From positions 1 to 28,010 of the IMG/VR virus record IMGVR_UViG_3300046680_000009: a DNA stretch of 28,010 nucleotides; one strand, written 5' to 3'. The notes under the pieces are model-generated. The model was not told the origin of the DNA. It worked only from the letters and a program-made list of their open reading frames with translations, and ran no database searches. The translations under genes and the position numbers were made by a program. Positions 5,875 to 14,057 of the stretch are shown here, in pieces; the first letter of the stretch is position 1; every line of letters begins with the position of its first letter. The DNA comes from a virus.

Positions 5875-5918
5875 AAAAGAGTTATAATCCTTATTTATTA
5901 AAGGACTATAACTCTTTT
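5875..5918 (-). terminator. Rho-independent terminator of the structural operon
   Basis: An 18-bp stem (arms 5875-5892 and 5901-5918, one G-U pair on the minus-strand RNA) encloses an 8-base loop and is flanked by A and U runs. On the minus strand the stem ends in UUUU followed by AUCUUUAUAU. It begins 16 bases after the stop of the last tail gene, so it should end the late transcript. On the plus strand the same element ends in CUUUUUC, so it may work in both directions. Confidence 0.85.
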
Positions 5919-5934
5919 TCTATTAGACAATAAC

Positions 5935-8367
5935 TTAACTAACTGGTTGAGCAAACTTAAGAGTATAAGTTTCTCCAACAGGAAGAACAGAAGGTAAAGC
6001 TACATTCAATCTGTTAAGTTTATTAGTGTAGTTACTGTAATAGTAAGATCTACTGTTATTAACTACTCCACCAGATTCCCACTGGTAATCAGAAGTAGAG
6101 AATCCACCATCAAAGAAGGAATTTACATTCTGACTTTCTTCTACAAGAATTGAATCAACCCAGAAAGTAAAGACAGGTTGAAGAATATAGTTCCCATACA
6201 TTACATAGAAGTAGAAACTGTAGTCCTGTACTCCACCTGGTGGAACAGTATAGGTGGTTGAAATTCTGGTCCAACCATTGACTGTGTTGGTAGCTTTAAC
6301 AGCATTGGTACTCAGTGCATTTACACCAGTGAAATTAGAGTCGTAGAAGTTCATCATTACATCTGGACAACCAAGACTCTGCTTTACATAGGCAGAGATA
6401 GTATATGTATGTCCTATCTTCAATCCTTGTACTACTGGGACACTTGCTCCACCAGTAAAGCTTCCTGGAGTAGAAGTTCCTAATTGTCCTGTGGTGGTAT
6501 TACCTGAGAATGAACCTGAAGGAGCTACAAAGTTTACCTTCATGGAACCAAGGGAATTGAATCCAGTAGTTCCATCCCATGACATTGTTACTGGATTAGG
6601 AGTACCTGACGTATTTACATTCGTCTGGCTCCAACCAGTTGTGTTGGTATTGAAACCAGCGTTCATCACATAGTTGACCCTGTCAGCATTTACCACAATA
6701 TCAGCATTACGGGGATTGGAATATGCTGGTGTCACTTGTCCAGCTATAAAGGTATTAGTTCCTACAATATAGTGATTGTCCATATGGACAGTTTCTATAA
6801 GACTTCCTGAATTTATAACGACAGGAACTACTGCCATCCATACAGAATTAGTAGGTGCTGGTACACCGGCGGTATTTATAATACCTGTCTGCCAAGTTCC
6901 ACCACCAGGATGCACGTTCATATTGGAAATGGTTGCGCTGGCAATAGTATTACTGGCTCCTGCTGTAAGGATATTGAAGTTGGCGTCATAGTACAGAATT
7001 GTCGCAAACCAGTTTGTGTTGGCTCTTACCGCATACAGAGATACAGAAGCATACAGGCTTTCATAGGTAGCATTCTGTAGTAGCACTGATGCCATTCCCG
7101 CCTTTTGCGGTAGCGGGTAGTAAGCCAGCTGTCCTGTTCCTATTGTTGTAGGAGAGGCTGTGCTGATGACCTTCCCCGAATAAGCTCCTGTCAGAGTTAT
7201 GTCCGAACTTCTGAAAGTCGTAAGAACTCCTGGTCCGGAACCATAACAGCACTGATTTACATACAGGGAAGCGTCTAGGGACAGACGGTTGCTTATTCCT
7301 ACCAATGAATTGGGAGACAACTGCACGCTGCTGAGGAAATTCGTACCTGTCTGCGGAATTGCATGGCTGTTGGCATCAATAGAAGCGTACTCAGCAGGCT
7401 GCCAGTAAGAACCATCACGGTACTGTGTAGGAGCACTGAGGGTTGCCAGTGAACGAACCCACTTGTTCTGTGTGAAGGTCGCTCCATTGCTGCTTGTAGC
7501 AGAATTGAATATAGGAGCGAAGTAACCGTTGAATCGTGCGGAGTCCAGGTTACCTGCTCCAGTGGTGCTTCCCTGGCTAAAGGCAAAGTCTGTTACTCCA
7601 CCCTCAGGTAGTCCCAGAGAGACGTTGAAGTTTGCACGAAGCCCTGAGATGCCGTTTACAGAGGCTTTCAGCGCGTTGGGAGAAGATAGTACTGCCAGAC
7701 CGTGTGCGGCTGCTGAAGCCCCTGTTGTGGCCGATAGAGCCAGTGTTGTGCCCGGCAGGTTGATGTGGGAAACCAGTGCTAGGTTTCCTGGACTCTCAAT
7801 ACCTGTGAATCCTGCAAAGATAGAGACAACCACAGAGGATGTATCCCACAGATAGGAAACACTTCCTAACTCTGTCCAGGTGCTTCCGTCAGGAGATACA
7901 TCGAAATGAAACAGCACAGAGTCATTGCGAATTCTCCAGTAGGCATGGGCAGTAGGATTATAGGCAGGCATATTGGAAGCAATATTTACTACGGAACTAT
8001 TGTTTACACCATAGGCACTGAAGTTACCTTGTGGACCCACGGACATGGTTACATAGTTATTGTTGTTGTCCTTGACAATAAGAGCTGTCTGGGTCCCGCC
8101 GTTTCCAGAAGGAGCAGGAACTATCTTGGCGAAGAAGGAGTCATTGGTTATGTCGTAAAGGGCAGCACCAAGGTAACTGGGAGTAGATGTAGCCTCAATG
8201 TACGGAAGGTTAGTAAGTACATCTATCCCAAAATTTCCACTAGTGGTATTCCACTGGGGATTAAGTAGCTCAGTACCACCACCATAACTGCCGCTTCCAT
8301 ATCCGAAAGCTCCATAGCCATCGGGTAGAAAGAAGTCAATGAGAGTACTGGTTTTTGGGTTTGCCAT
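5935..8367 (-). CDS. Lectin-like minor tail protein (distal tail/fibre)
   Basis: This 810-residue protein is the last gene of the tail operon. A Gly/Tyr-rich start (DGYGAFGYGSGSYGGG, 16-31) precedes a concanavalin-like beta-sandwich at about 35-205 (AYWRIRND, FHFDVSPDGSTWTELG). Later regions, roughly 565-770, carry carbohydrate-binding-module-like repeats (NAGFNTNTTGWSQTN, GHTYTISAYVKQS, GWTRISTTYTVP). The C-terminal FDGGFSTSDYQWESG motif is common at the end of actinophage minor tail proteins. It probably binds cell-surface glycans. The ribosome site GGAG lies inside the upstream gene; the start codon abuts that gene's stop. Virion role is confident, ligand unknown. Confidence 0.82.
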   Translation of the reverse strand: MANPKTSTLIDFFLPDGYGAFGYGSGSYGGGTELLNPQWNTTSGNFGIDVLTNLPYIEATSTPSYLGAALYDITNDSFFAKIVPAPSGNGGTQTALIVKDNNNNYVTMSVGPQGNFSAYGVNNSSVVNIASNMPAYNPTAHAYWRIRNDSVLFHFDVSPDGSTWTELGSVSYLWDTSSVVVSIFAGFTGIESPGNLALVSHINLPGTTLALSATTGASAAAHGLAVLSSPNALKASVNGISGLRANFNVSLGLPEGGVTDFAFSQGSTTGAGNLDSARFNGYFAPIFNSATSSNGATFTQNKWVRSLATLSAPTQYRDGSYWQPAEYASIDANSHAIPQTGTNFLSSVQLSPNSLVGISNRLSLDASLYVNQCCYGSGPGVLTTFRSSDITLTGAYSGKVISTASPTTIGTGQLAYYPLPQKAGMASVLLQNATYESLYASVSLYAVRANTNWFATILYYDANFNILTAGASNTIASATISNMNVHPGGGTWQTGIINTAGVPAPTNSVWMAVVPVVINSGSLIETVHMDNHYIVGTNTFIAGQVTPAYSNPRNADIVVNADRVNYVMNAGFNTNTTGWSQTNVNTSGTPNPVTMSWDGTTGFNSLGSMKVNFVAPSGSFSGNTTTGQLGTSTPGSFTGGASVPVVQGLKIGHTYTISAYVKQSLGCPDVMMNFYDSNFTGVNALSTNAVKATNTVNGWTRISTTYTVPPGGVQDYSFYFYVMYGNYILQPVFTFWVDSILVEESQNVNSFFDGGFSTSDYQWESGGVVNNSRSYYYSNYTNKLNRLNVALPSVLPVGETYTLKFAQPVS

Positions 8368-10704
8368 TTACACTGCTCCAGACGCTGAGTACTTGTGAAT
8401 AATTCCGAATTGCGGAGTACCACTCAAAGGATTGCTTATGTCTACCAGTTGTACCAGGGTTCCCTTACTGTCTCGGGCATACTTGGATACGATTATATCC
8501 GTAGTTGTAATATCTACGACTATACGATCTCCGTCAACAAGTCTGGTCCAGTTGGTCACAAGACTTTCCACACCAGCAGCTACCTGGTAAAGACTCTTTC
8601 TCGTTACGTAGAAGAAATTGCTGGCATTTACATATCCGAATATAATACCGTGAGCCTTATGAGTAGTGTCGTTGTAGTCCGTAGCAAAGGTAAGAGCTAG
8701 TCTTGCTTGTGCCAGACCAATAGGCTGAAGGATATATTCATACGTAGTGGTGCCTGCGATAGTAGGATCTACGAATGCCATTCCATGATTTGACTTCCAC
8801 AATCCTGCTGTTGAAGGTGTAGCTGTCCAAGCTGATGATGGAAGTGTTATGTCAGTGGTTCCATTCAGATCCGTATAGTCAGTAATAAATCTGGCCAGAC
8901 TACCCGTGTACACAGTAGTTGTCGGATATTGAATAGCTATATTTGTCAGGTTGGTTCCATCACTGGCGTAGAAGTTTGCGTTTACCGCATACTGTAGGGC
9001 ACCTGTTCCTGTTGCAATACTACCGAAGTATGCGCTGGCAGTATAAACAAACTCAGAAGGCTGTACATACACCCAGTTGAGATTGGAGTAGTAGTTACCC
9101 GTTGGCTGGTAGTTAGTATTCGGATTAGTAGCAAGGTAGATAATTCCGAAGAACTGAACCTTGTCTCCTACTGCATACTGAGTGACTTTGTCCCAAGGCT
9201 GTACCTGAGGAATAGGCACACCGTCTTTTACAGTATTAGGACGATCAGTAGTAACGAAATAGAAAGCCTTCCACACCTGGTTGTTAGTCCCTGGTGTCAC
9301 TACTGTAGTAGAAGGACCATTAGGAGCAAGTGCTACGTAGTAATATCCGTCTGCTCCAAGTACATAATTATTTATTACATAGTTAGCGGCATTGGAATAA
9401 TTAGGTGTATTGATAGGAGAAATACTGTAGATATCAACAAACCCAGCGTTGAGATTAGTGGTCTGATTAAATGCTAGAGCATTCCAGTTGTGGATAGTAG
9501 TATCCGTAGGGTGGGGTAAACCTGCTACTACACCAGTAAGGGTAGCTGCGGCTCCATTAGGAACAGCCTGCCATGTGGAGTAGAAAGAAGTCTCAGGATT
9601 TAGCAGGGTAGTTGTGTCAAGAACCTGTAGCTGAACCTGCCACCATGTATTGCTTGTTCCCAGTCCTGTAGGAGCCTGAGCGGTACCAGCAGACTGTACA
9701 AGGTTCTTGTAGTTGTATCCGCTGTACTGGATAAGCTGGTTGGGGAAGTAGGTAGTATTCGCACTCCAGCTATCATAATTTGGATGCACGAATGCGGACT
9801 GGTCCCCAGTATTCAGCAGATTTGTATTATAGGTAGACGTAGAATCCCAACCGGCTAGGTCGGCAATAAGATTGTGTAGACTCTGAGCCTCACCCTTAAG
9901 CTGATAGTTCACAGTAGCATTCTTGATACGTTGTCTGCGCTGCTGAGGTGTGGACATGTAATCAGTATTGATACCTAGTTGCTGGCCCAGAATATCCAAG
10001 GATGTAGCAGAAACTCTGTCCGCATTATTAGAGTTCAGATAAAGGTCATAGCTGTTCTTTAGTGTACTGAGTCCGAATCCGAATACATTCAGATAGTTCT
10101 GTAGAGAAGGATTGTCTACAGTAGTGTTTCCGAAAGTGTCAGAGGAAGTAATCTTGTACGGCTGAGGAGTTCTGTTGTACAGCAGGGAACCATATCCAGA
10201 ATTACCAAGGGAAAGAGTTGCTGCATATCCTGCTGGATACCATGTAGGTATATATGTTGAAGGACTCCAGAAGGAACTACCAGCAGCAGGAGTATTACCT
10301 GTATTGACAGTTGTAAGACTGCTCCAGTACACACCGTTGTACAGTACCTGCTGATTGGTTACATAGCCTGTTCCCACATTCCATGTAGGTGCCTCAATAG
10401 TGATGAACATGGTGTAGTAGTAGATCGTACCTGTAGTAAGACCTGTATCATCATAGGATCTCACCATAGTCCCAGGAACGATTTCCTGTAGTAGCACACC
10501 ATCATTTGCAGTAGAGGGATACCCATAAGTACTACGAACTAGGTGAAGAAACTTCCAGGTGGTTGTATTAGGAGACTGCCACTGCAACTTGATTTCGTTG
10601 TAGTTGGACTGTGAAGCTGTAAAAGGAGTTACACTGTAATCCGCAGGCTGTGAATATCCGTAGAAGTCCTGCCCATAGATATCGACTCCATAGCCTTTGC
10701 TCAT
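8368..10704 (-). CDS. gpI-type tail protein with CBM5/12-like modules
   Basis: The core at about residues 170-285 matches the P2 gpI / tail-protein-I family: LLYNRTPQPYK, VSATSLDILGQQLGI, RQRIKNATVNYQLKGEAQSL. In P2 and relatives this protein links the baseplate wedge to the fibres. Added domains are: a Gly/Tyr-rich start; a fibronectin-III-like domain (about 21-103); four chitin-binding-like modules of the Trp...Y..(G/N)..V.Y.G..Y...N.G..P.....W type at about 108-146, 311-355, 435-479 and 503-545; and a C-terminal beta-sandwich of lectin type (about 660-778). Ribosome site AAGGAG is well spaced. The modules suggest binding to GlcNAc-containing polymers; this is inference. Confidence 0.85.
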   Translation of the reverse strand: MSKGYGVDIYGQDFYGYSQPADYSVTPFTASQSNYNEIKLQWQSPNTTTWKFLHLVRSTYGYPSTANDGVLLQEIVPGTMVRSYDDTGLTTGTIYYYTMFITIEAPTWNVGTGYVTNQQVLYNGVYWSSLTTVNTGNTPAAGSSFWSPSTYIPTWYPAGYAATLSLGNSGYGSLLYNRTPQPYKITSSDTFGNTTVDNPSLQNYLNVFGFGLSTLKNSYDLYLNSNNADRVSATSLDILGQQLGINTDYMSTPQQRRQRIKNATVNYQLKGEAQSLHNLIADLAGWDSTSTYNTNLLNTGDQSAFVHPNYDSWSANTTYFPNQLIQYSGYNYKNLVQSAGTAQAPTGLGTSNTWWQVQLQVLDTTTLLNPETSFYSTWQAVPNGAAATLTGVVAGLPHPTDTTIHNWNALAFNQTTNLNAGFVDIYSISPINTPNYSNAANYVINNYVLGADGYYYVALAPNGPSTTVVTPGTNNQVWKAFYFVTTDRPNTVKDGVPIPQVQPWDKVTQYAVGDKVQFFGIIYLATNPNTNYQPTGNYYSNLNWVYVQPSEFVYTASAYFGSIATGTGALQYAVNANFYASDGTNLTNIAIQYPTTTVYTGSLARFITDYTDLNGTTDITLPSSAWTATPSTAGLWKSNHGMAFVDPTIAGTTTYEYILQPIGLAQARLALTFATDYNDTTHKAHGIIFGYVNASNFFYVTRKSLYQVAAGVESLVTNWTRLVDGDRIVVDITTTDIIVSKYARDSKGTLVQLVDISNPLSGTPQFGIIHKYSASGAV

Positions 10705-10713
10705 GTGTGCTCC

Positions 10714-11418
10714 TTATATATTGTTCAGTGGAGATGTACCAGCGTGGAAAGCTGTAGTAGGTGGATCTCTGTGGTAGGTAACAGCCATCATAGCTGTGGC
10801 AGTAATACCTGTTGTCAGTACATTCTGTACAGCTATCATTTCAATAGTAGTACCTTGAGTCCAAGGCAGTGTAATAGAAGCTGACTGGTGATTAGATCTC
10901 TGCCATCCCTGAGGGAAGTATCTAAGATCGTCTACGTATTCATATGTTCCACCAGCGGGTAGCGCTCTTATACCTAACCCACCTGCTCTGTTAAACGGTG
11001 TCTGCTGACTGTCGGCTGGTTGATTGTCTGCGTGCCATCTTATATAGATGTCAAAAGTATATACACCTGATCGTGTACAGGTAAGAGTTGGTCCACCACC
11101 CCACATATTATGGGTGTCCCAAGTCTTACTGGTCCACTGGATAGGGACAGAGGTATTGTATCCCACGACAATATTGTTGGCCCAGACATTGGCGTAAGGC
11201 TTTGACTTCCCTTGTCTTACAGACGTTATTCTTGAAGATACAGTAGGCCAGGAAGCAAGCTGCCCATCGATAGTGTCCGTATTAGGAAGAACACCTAGTA
11301 TATTCTGAGTAGCTGATATCTCATCATACGCCACATTTACGTCAGCAGCTTCTACTAGTTCTGTATAGTCCACACGGTTAGAGAACTTCTTTACTGCGTT
11401 AGGATAGATTGCTACCAT
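10714..11418 (-). CDS. C1q-like fibre/minor tail protein
   Basis: This 234-residue protein has an N-terminal segment typical of phage tail proteins (VDYTELVEAADVNVAYDEI, about 17-35), often a trimeric helical region that attaches to the tail. Residues about 78-225 look like a C1q/TNF-type jelly roll (IQWTSKTWDTHNMWGG, TCTRSGVYTFDIYIRW, GTTIEMIAVQN). Such domains form trimeric knobs that contact host surfaces. It lies between baseplate J and the gpI-type protein, where adhesin components are expected. Ribosome site AAGGAG, then TAACC. The fold is inferred from pattern only. Confidence 0.75.
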   Translation of the reverse strand: MVAIYPNAVKKFSNRVDYTELVEAADVNVAYDEISATQNILGVLPNTDTIDGQLASWPTVSSRITSVRQGKSKPYANVWANNIVVGYNTSVPIQWTSKTWDTHNMWGGGPTLTCTRSGVYTFDIYIRWHADNQPADSQQTPFNRAGGLGIRALPAGGTYEYVDDLRYFPQGWQRSNHQSASITLPWTQGTTIEMIAVQNVLTTGITATAMMAVTYHRDPPTTAFHAGTSPLNNI

Positions 11419-11427
11419 GGTTACTCC

Positions 11428-12954
11428 TTATGGTGTAGCAGTTACGGATACAACAATATTACCAACAGTGGGTAGCTCGAAACTTCTCATAAGGATATCC
11501 GCAGCACCTGACTGAACAGCATCTGATCGTACAAAGAGAGGAATATTTACATACTGCACACCTGGAATATTGTACAGTGCTGAATAAGCAGAGCTAAGGG
11601 AGACTCTCCCTCCAAGAACTACATTACTAGGTGCGAATAGATTCTGTATAGCCTGAGTAGCTGCTATCTGAATAGACGCAGGATTATATCTAGAACTACA
11701 TCCTATCGTTATTGGAGTGCTGTTGGCTCCCACATTAATAGGTACGAGAGTAGCGGAGTTTACAGTAACAGTAGTACCAGCAAGTGCATTGGCCTGTAGG
11801 AATGTTGTTGTCTGGTTTATAACAGACTGCGTTGGTAGCACGTTACCGACACCAGTTATGTACACTGTGATATTAGTGTAAGTATTTGCTACCGCATTAG
11901 CCTGAGAAACAGTCGCAAGACTCATAGCAAGATTGCCGTAGTCCGCAAGGGTTACGGCTCTTTGCTGTGTAGTGAAGGACTTAGGAGCGTTGACTCTGAT
12001 CTGGTCTATGCTCTCGGCTGCTGTGCCACCTGTTGTACTTGTGGAGCTTATGATATTGACACCAAGAATAGGAGAAGCAATATCAATAATGGAATTAGAA
12101 GTAAGGTTGCCTATAGTTCCACCACCTACACGATAGTTAGCATATACCTGTAGACCTGCGGCAGGAATAGAACCATTGATATTATCGCCGAAGTTGACTG
12201 TAACAATTCCCTTGGCATCTACTGTCTCTGCCCATGCCAGATCATTGGACTTGGAGGACTGTAGTGAATTGACCTGGTTCCAGGCAAGAATAGGATCTAC
12301 GTTGGTTACCCCAGGGAAGTTAGGGTTCTGAACGTATACAGTTACCGACCCGCTGACTACAGGATTATTTGCCAGAGCAAAAGTCTGCAACTGGGAGCCA
12401 TCAGAGGTTCCAAGTAGTTCTGTAGTGATAGCGAAAGGAGATGCAGTACTATTTCCTATGGTGAATACAGCTTTTCCCTGTGTTACTCCCTGCACAACCG
12501 GCACAGCCACAGTCCCACCGTTTGCAGGAACCGTAGCTGCCTGAGTAGTCTCAAAAACGATAGGACCATTGAGACTACTGATGTAGTCAGTTGTTACCTG
12601 GGTAGCCAGTGGAATGGGAACTGCTGCTGAAGTAGTAGCAGTCTGAAAGGTAACTGTTCCTGTAGCTGCTTGAGGTTGCCCTGGTGTATATCCGAGAAGC
12701 TGTGCCAGTAGAAGAACAGAGGACAACTGAGTAGCTGTGCCTATATATGCTTCCCCTAGAATACGGTCACCATAGTAGGACAGTACGTCTAGTTCTCTGG
12801 ACAGGGATTCCAGGAGCATGACTTCTAGGCTTCCCGGATTCTGGTTGGTCCATTCTGGGAAAGCTGTTGTAGCGAATGTCAGCATGGACTGTAAGAAACC
12901 TGTGTAGTCCTTACTGGTGTAGTCGATAGCGGGAACACCATTAACCGTTGCCAT
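11428..12954 (-). CDS. Baseplate J-like protein (gpJ/gp6 family)
   Basis: This 508-residue protein belongs to the baseplate J family (P2 gpJ, T4 gp6), which forms the wedge ring that surrounds the central hub and triggers sheath contraction. The N terminus is diagnostic: DYTSKDYTGFLQSML, PGSLEVMLLESLSRELDVLSYY, ATQLSSVLLLAQLLGY. The middle is an inserted beta-rich domain (TVTFQTATTSAAVPIPL, VQGVTQGKAVF). The conserved end segment follows (AAESIDQIRVNAPKSF, QRAVTLADYGNLAM, TVTVNSATLVPINVGA). Ribosome site AAGGAG lies before the ATG. Its neighbours, gp25-like and gpI-like, match the usual baseplate order. Confidence 0.95.
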   Translation of the reverse strand: MATVNGVPAIDYTSKDYTGFLQSMLTFATTAFPEWTNQNPGSLEVMLLESLSRELDVLSYYGDRILGEAYIGTATQLSSVLLLAQLLGYTPGQPQAATGTVTFQTATTSAAVPIPLATQVTTDYISSLNGPIVFETTQAATVPANGGTVAVPVVQGVTQGKAVFTIGNSTASPFAITTELLGTSDGSQLQTFALANNPVVSGSVTVYVQNPNFPGVTNVDPILAWNQVNSLQSSKSNDLAWAETVDAKGIVTVNFGDNINGSIPAAGLQVYANYRVGGGTIGNLTSNSIIDIASPILGVNIISSTSTTGGTAAESIDQIRVNAPKSFTTQQRAVTLADYGNLAMSLATVSQANAVANTYTNITVYITGVGNVLPTQSVINQTTTFLQANALAGTTVTVNSATLVPINVGANSTPITIGCSSRYNPASIQIAATQAIQNLFAPSNVVLGGRVSLSSAYSALYNIPGVQYVNIPLFVRSDAVQSGAADILMRSFELPTVGNIVVSVTATP

Positions 12955-12969
12955 TAATATCTCTTCTCC

Positions 12970-13389
12970 TTAACCGTTACCTGCTAGAGTAACGTCCTTG
13001 ACGGTTCCACCAACTTCAACAGTAACCATGTTGGCAGCCGTAGAAGCTGCTGAACCCTGAAGCAATGGAGAATAGTTTACATTGACTGCTGCCACACCAT
13101 CATTTGCATTTCCTGTCACAGGCTGAACAGACAGAACCTTTAGACCAGGTTCGTACAGGTTCAACTGCTGCGTTACAAGAGCGGATAGTTCTGTGGCAAT
13201 AAAAGCATTATTGGGATCGAATAGAAGCTTTGACAAAGGCAATCCCATTTGGGCACGCATAGCTCGCTGGCCAACTTCAGTAGAAATAATAGCATCTACT
13301 CTCTGCTGAACTTGTGTACTGTTATCAGTCTGTATAGACACGGCACCATTCTGAAGAACAGTGAACGGAATTGAAATTTGTGAACCCAT
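12970..13389 (-). CDS. gp25/gpW-like baseplate wedge protein
   Basis: This 139-residue protein fits the GPW/gp25 family of wedge proteins that hold the first sheath ring. Visible family signature: VDAIISTEVGQRAMRAQMGLP (about 31-51), then LLFDPNNAF, and a helix ELSALVTQQLNLYEPGLKV. It ends with a beta strand and a Val/Gly-rich tail. The ribosome site is weak (GGGA about 8 bases upstream). Together with baseplate J and the hub genes it makes up the conserved contractile-tail core. Confidence 0.9.
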   Translation of the reverse strand: MGSQISIPFTVLQNGAVSIQTDNSTQVQQRVDAIISTEVGQRAMRAQMGLPLSKLLFDPNNAFIATELSALVTQQLNLYEPGLKVLSVQPVTGNANDGVAAVNVNYSPLLQGSAASTAANMVTVEVGGTVKDVTLAGNG

Positions 13390-13403
13390 ATTATTATCCC
13401 ATA

Positions 13404-14057
13404 CTAAGAAAGGTTACCCAAAGGAACTATGCACTCGTCTACCCAGTACTCATTATTTATAGCTATGCCGCCACCCATCAGCGTAGTGACACTAACGACA
13501 CCAGCAGAAGTTATCTGTAGACCGAAGGACGTTACTGTGGCAGCATTATTTCTCTTGGTGTCGGCCCAATAAGTAGCTGAAGGACGGTATCCAACAGGTA
13601 GTGTGAATACAGCAGAAGAAGGTAATGTTCCTCCGGCCATAAAGCATCCACCAATTACCAGATTGTCTTCAATATCTAATCTGAATCTCAAGCTCTGATT
13701 ACCAGTGGTTGTATTGAAGGTAGTAGAAGTCAGCCAGTTTGGATTGTAGGAAGGAGTCTGCCAAGAAGCGTTGGCTTTTATGAGAGGACTGTTTACCTGT
13801 AGAACTCCAGTAGCTCCTAAGTACACATAGGAAGAATTGGTTACATAGAAAGGCTTGGTAACATCTCCCCCGTTGAATCCGACCCACACTACTGTATTGA
13901 CATTGGGTACAGGCATCTGTGGATTTATAGGTTCCGCTGATCTGATCTCCGCTGAACCCGCGACCTGAGGACACTGGACACGTATCTTGCCTGTATTCGT
14001 GCTGTCTGTATTGGAAGTAACGACAGCTCTGTACAGCGCATCTAGACTAGGTTGCAT
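13404..14057 (-). CDS. OB-fold baseplate spike (gpV/gp5-like) with fibre-knob C terminus
   Basis: Residues 1-80 resemble the OB-fold of gpV/VgrG/gp5 spikes: YRAVVTSNTDSTNTGKIRVQCP, PVPNVNTVVWVGFNGGD, and PFYVTNSSY. A short joint (LQVNSPLIKANASWQ) leads to residues 120-217, which look like a tail-fibre knob, with the hallmark FTLPVGYRPS (151-160), instead of the beta-helical needle and tip expected for a spike. It lies between the hub gene and the gp25-like gene, where a spike is expected. It overlaps the hub gene by 11 bases. The ribosome site is AGGAG about 9 bases before the ATG. OB-fold spike role likely; the C-terminal ligand or tip function is unknown. Confidence 0.8.
   Translation of the reverse strand: MQPSLDALYRAVVTSNTDSTNTGKIRVQCPQVAGSAEIRSAEPINPQMPVPNVNTVVWVGFNGGDVTKPFYVTNSSYVYLGATGVLQVNSPLIKANASWQTPSYNPNWLTSTTFNTTTGNQSLRFRLDIEDNLVIGGCFMAGGTLPSSAVFTLPVGYRPSATYWADTKRNNAATVTSFGLQITSAGVVSVTTLMGGGIAINNEYWVDECIVPLGNLS

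Noticed and set aside
7529-7855. Plus-strand frame of 108 residues within the lectin-like tail gene
   Set aside because: No ribosome site and entirely covered by a well-supported minus-strand gene.
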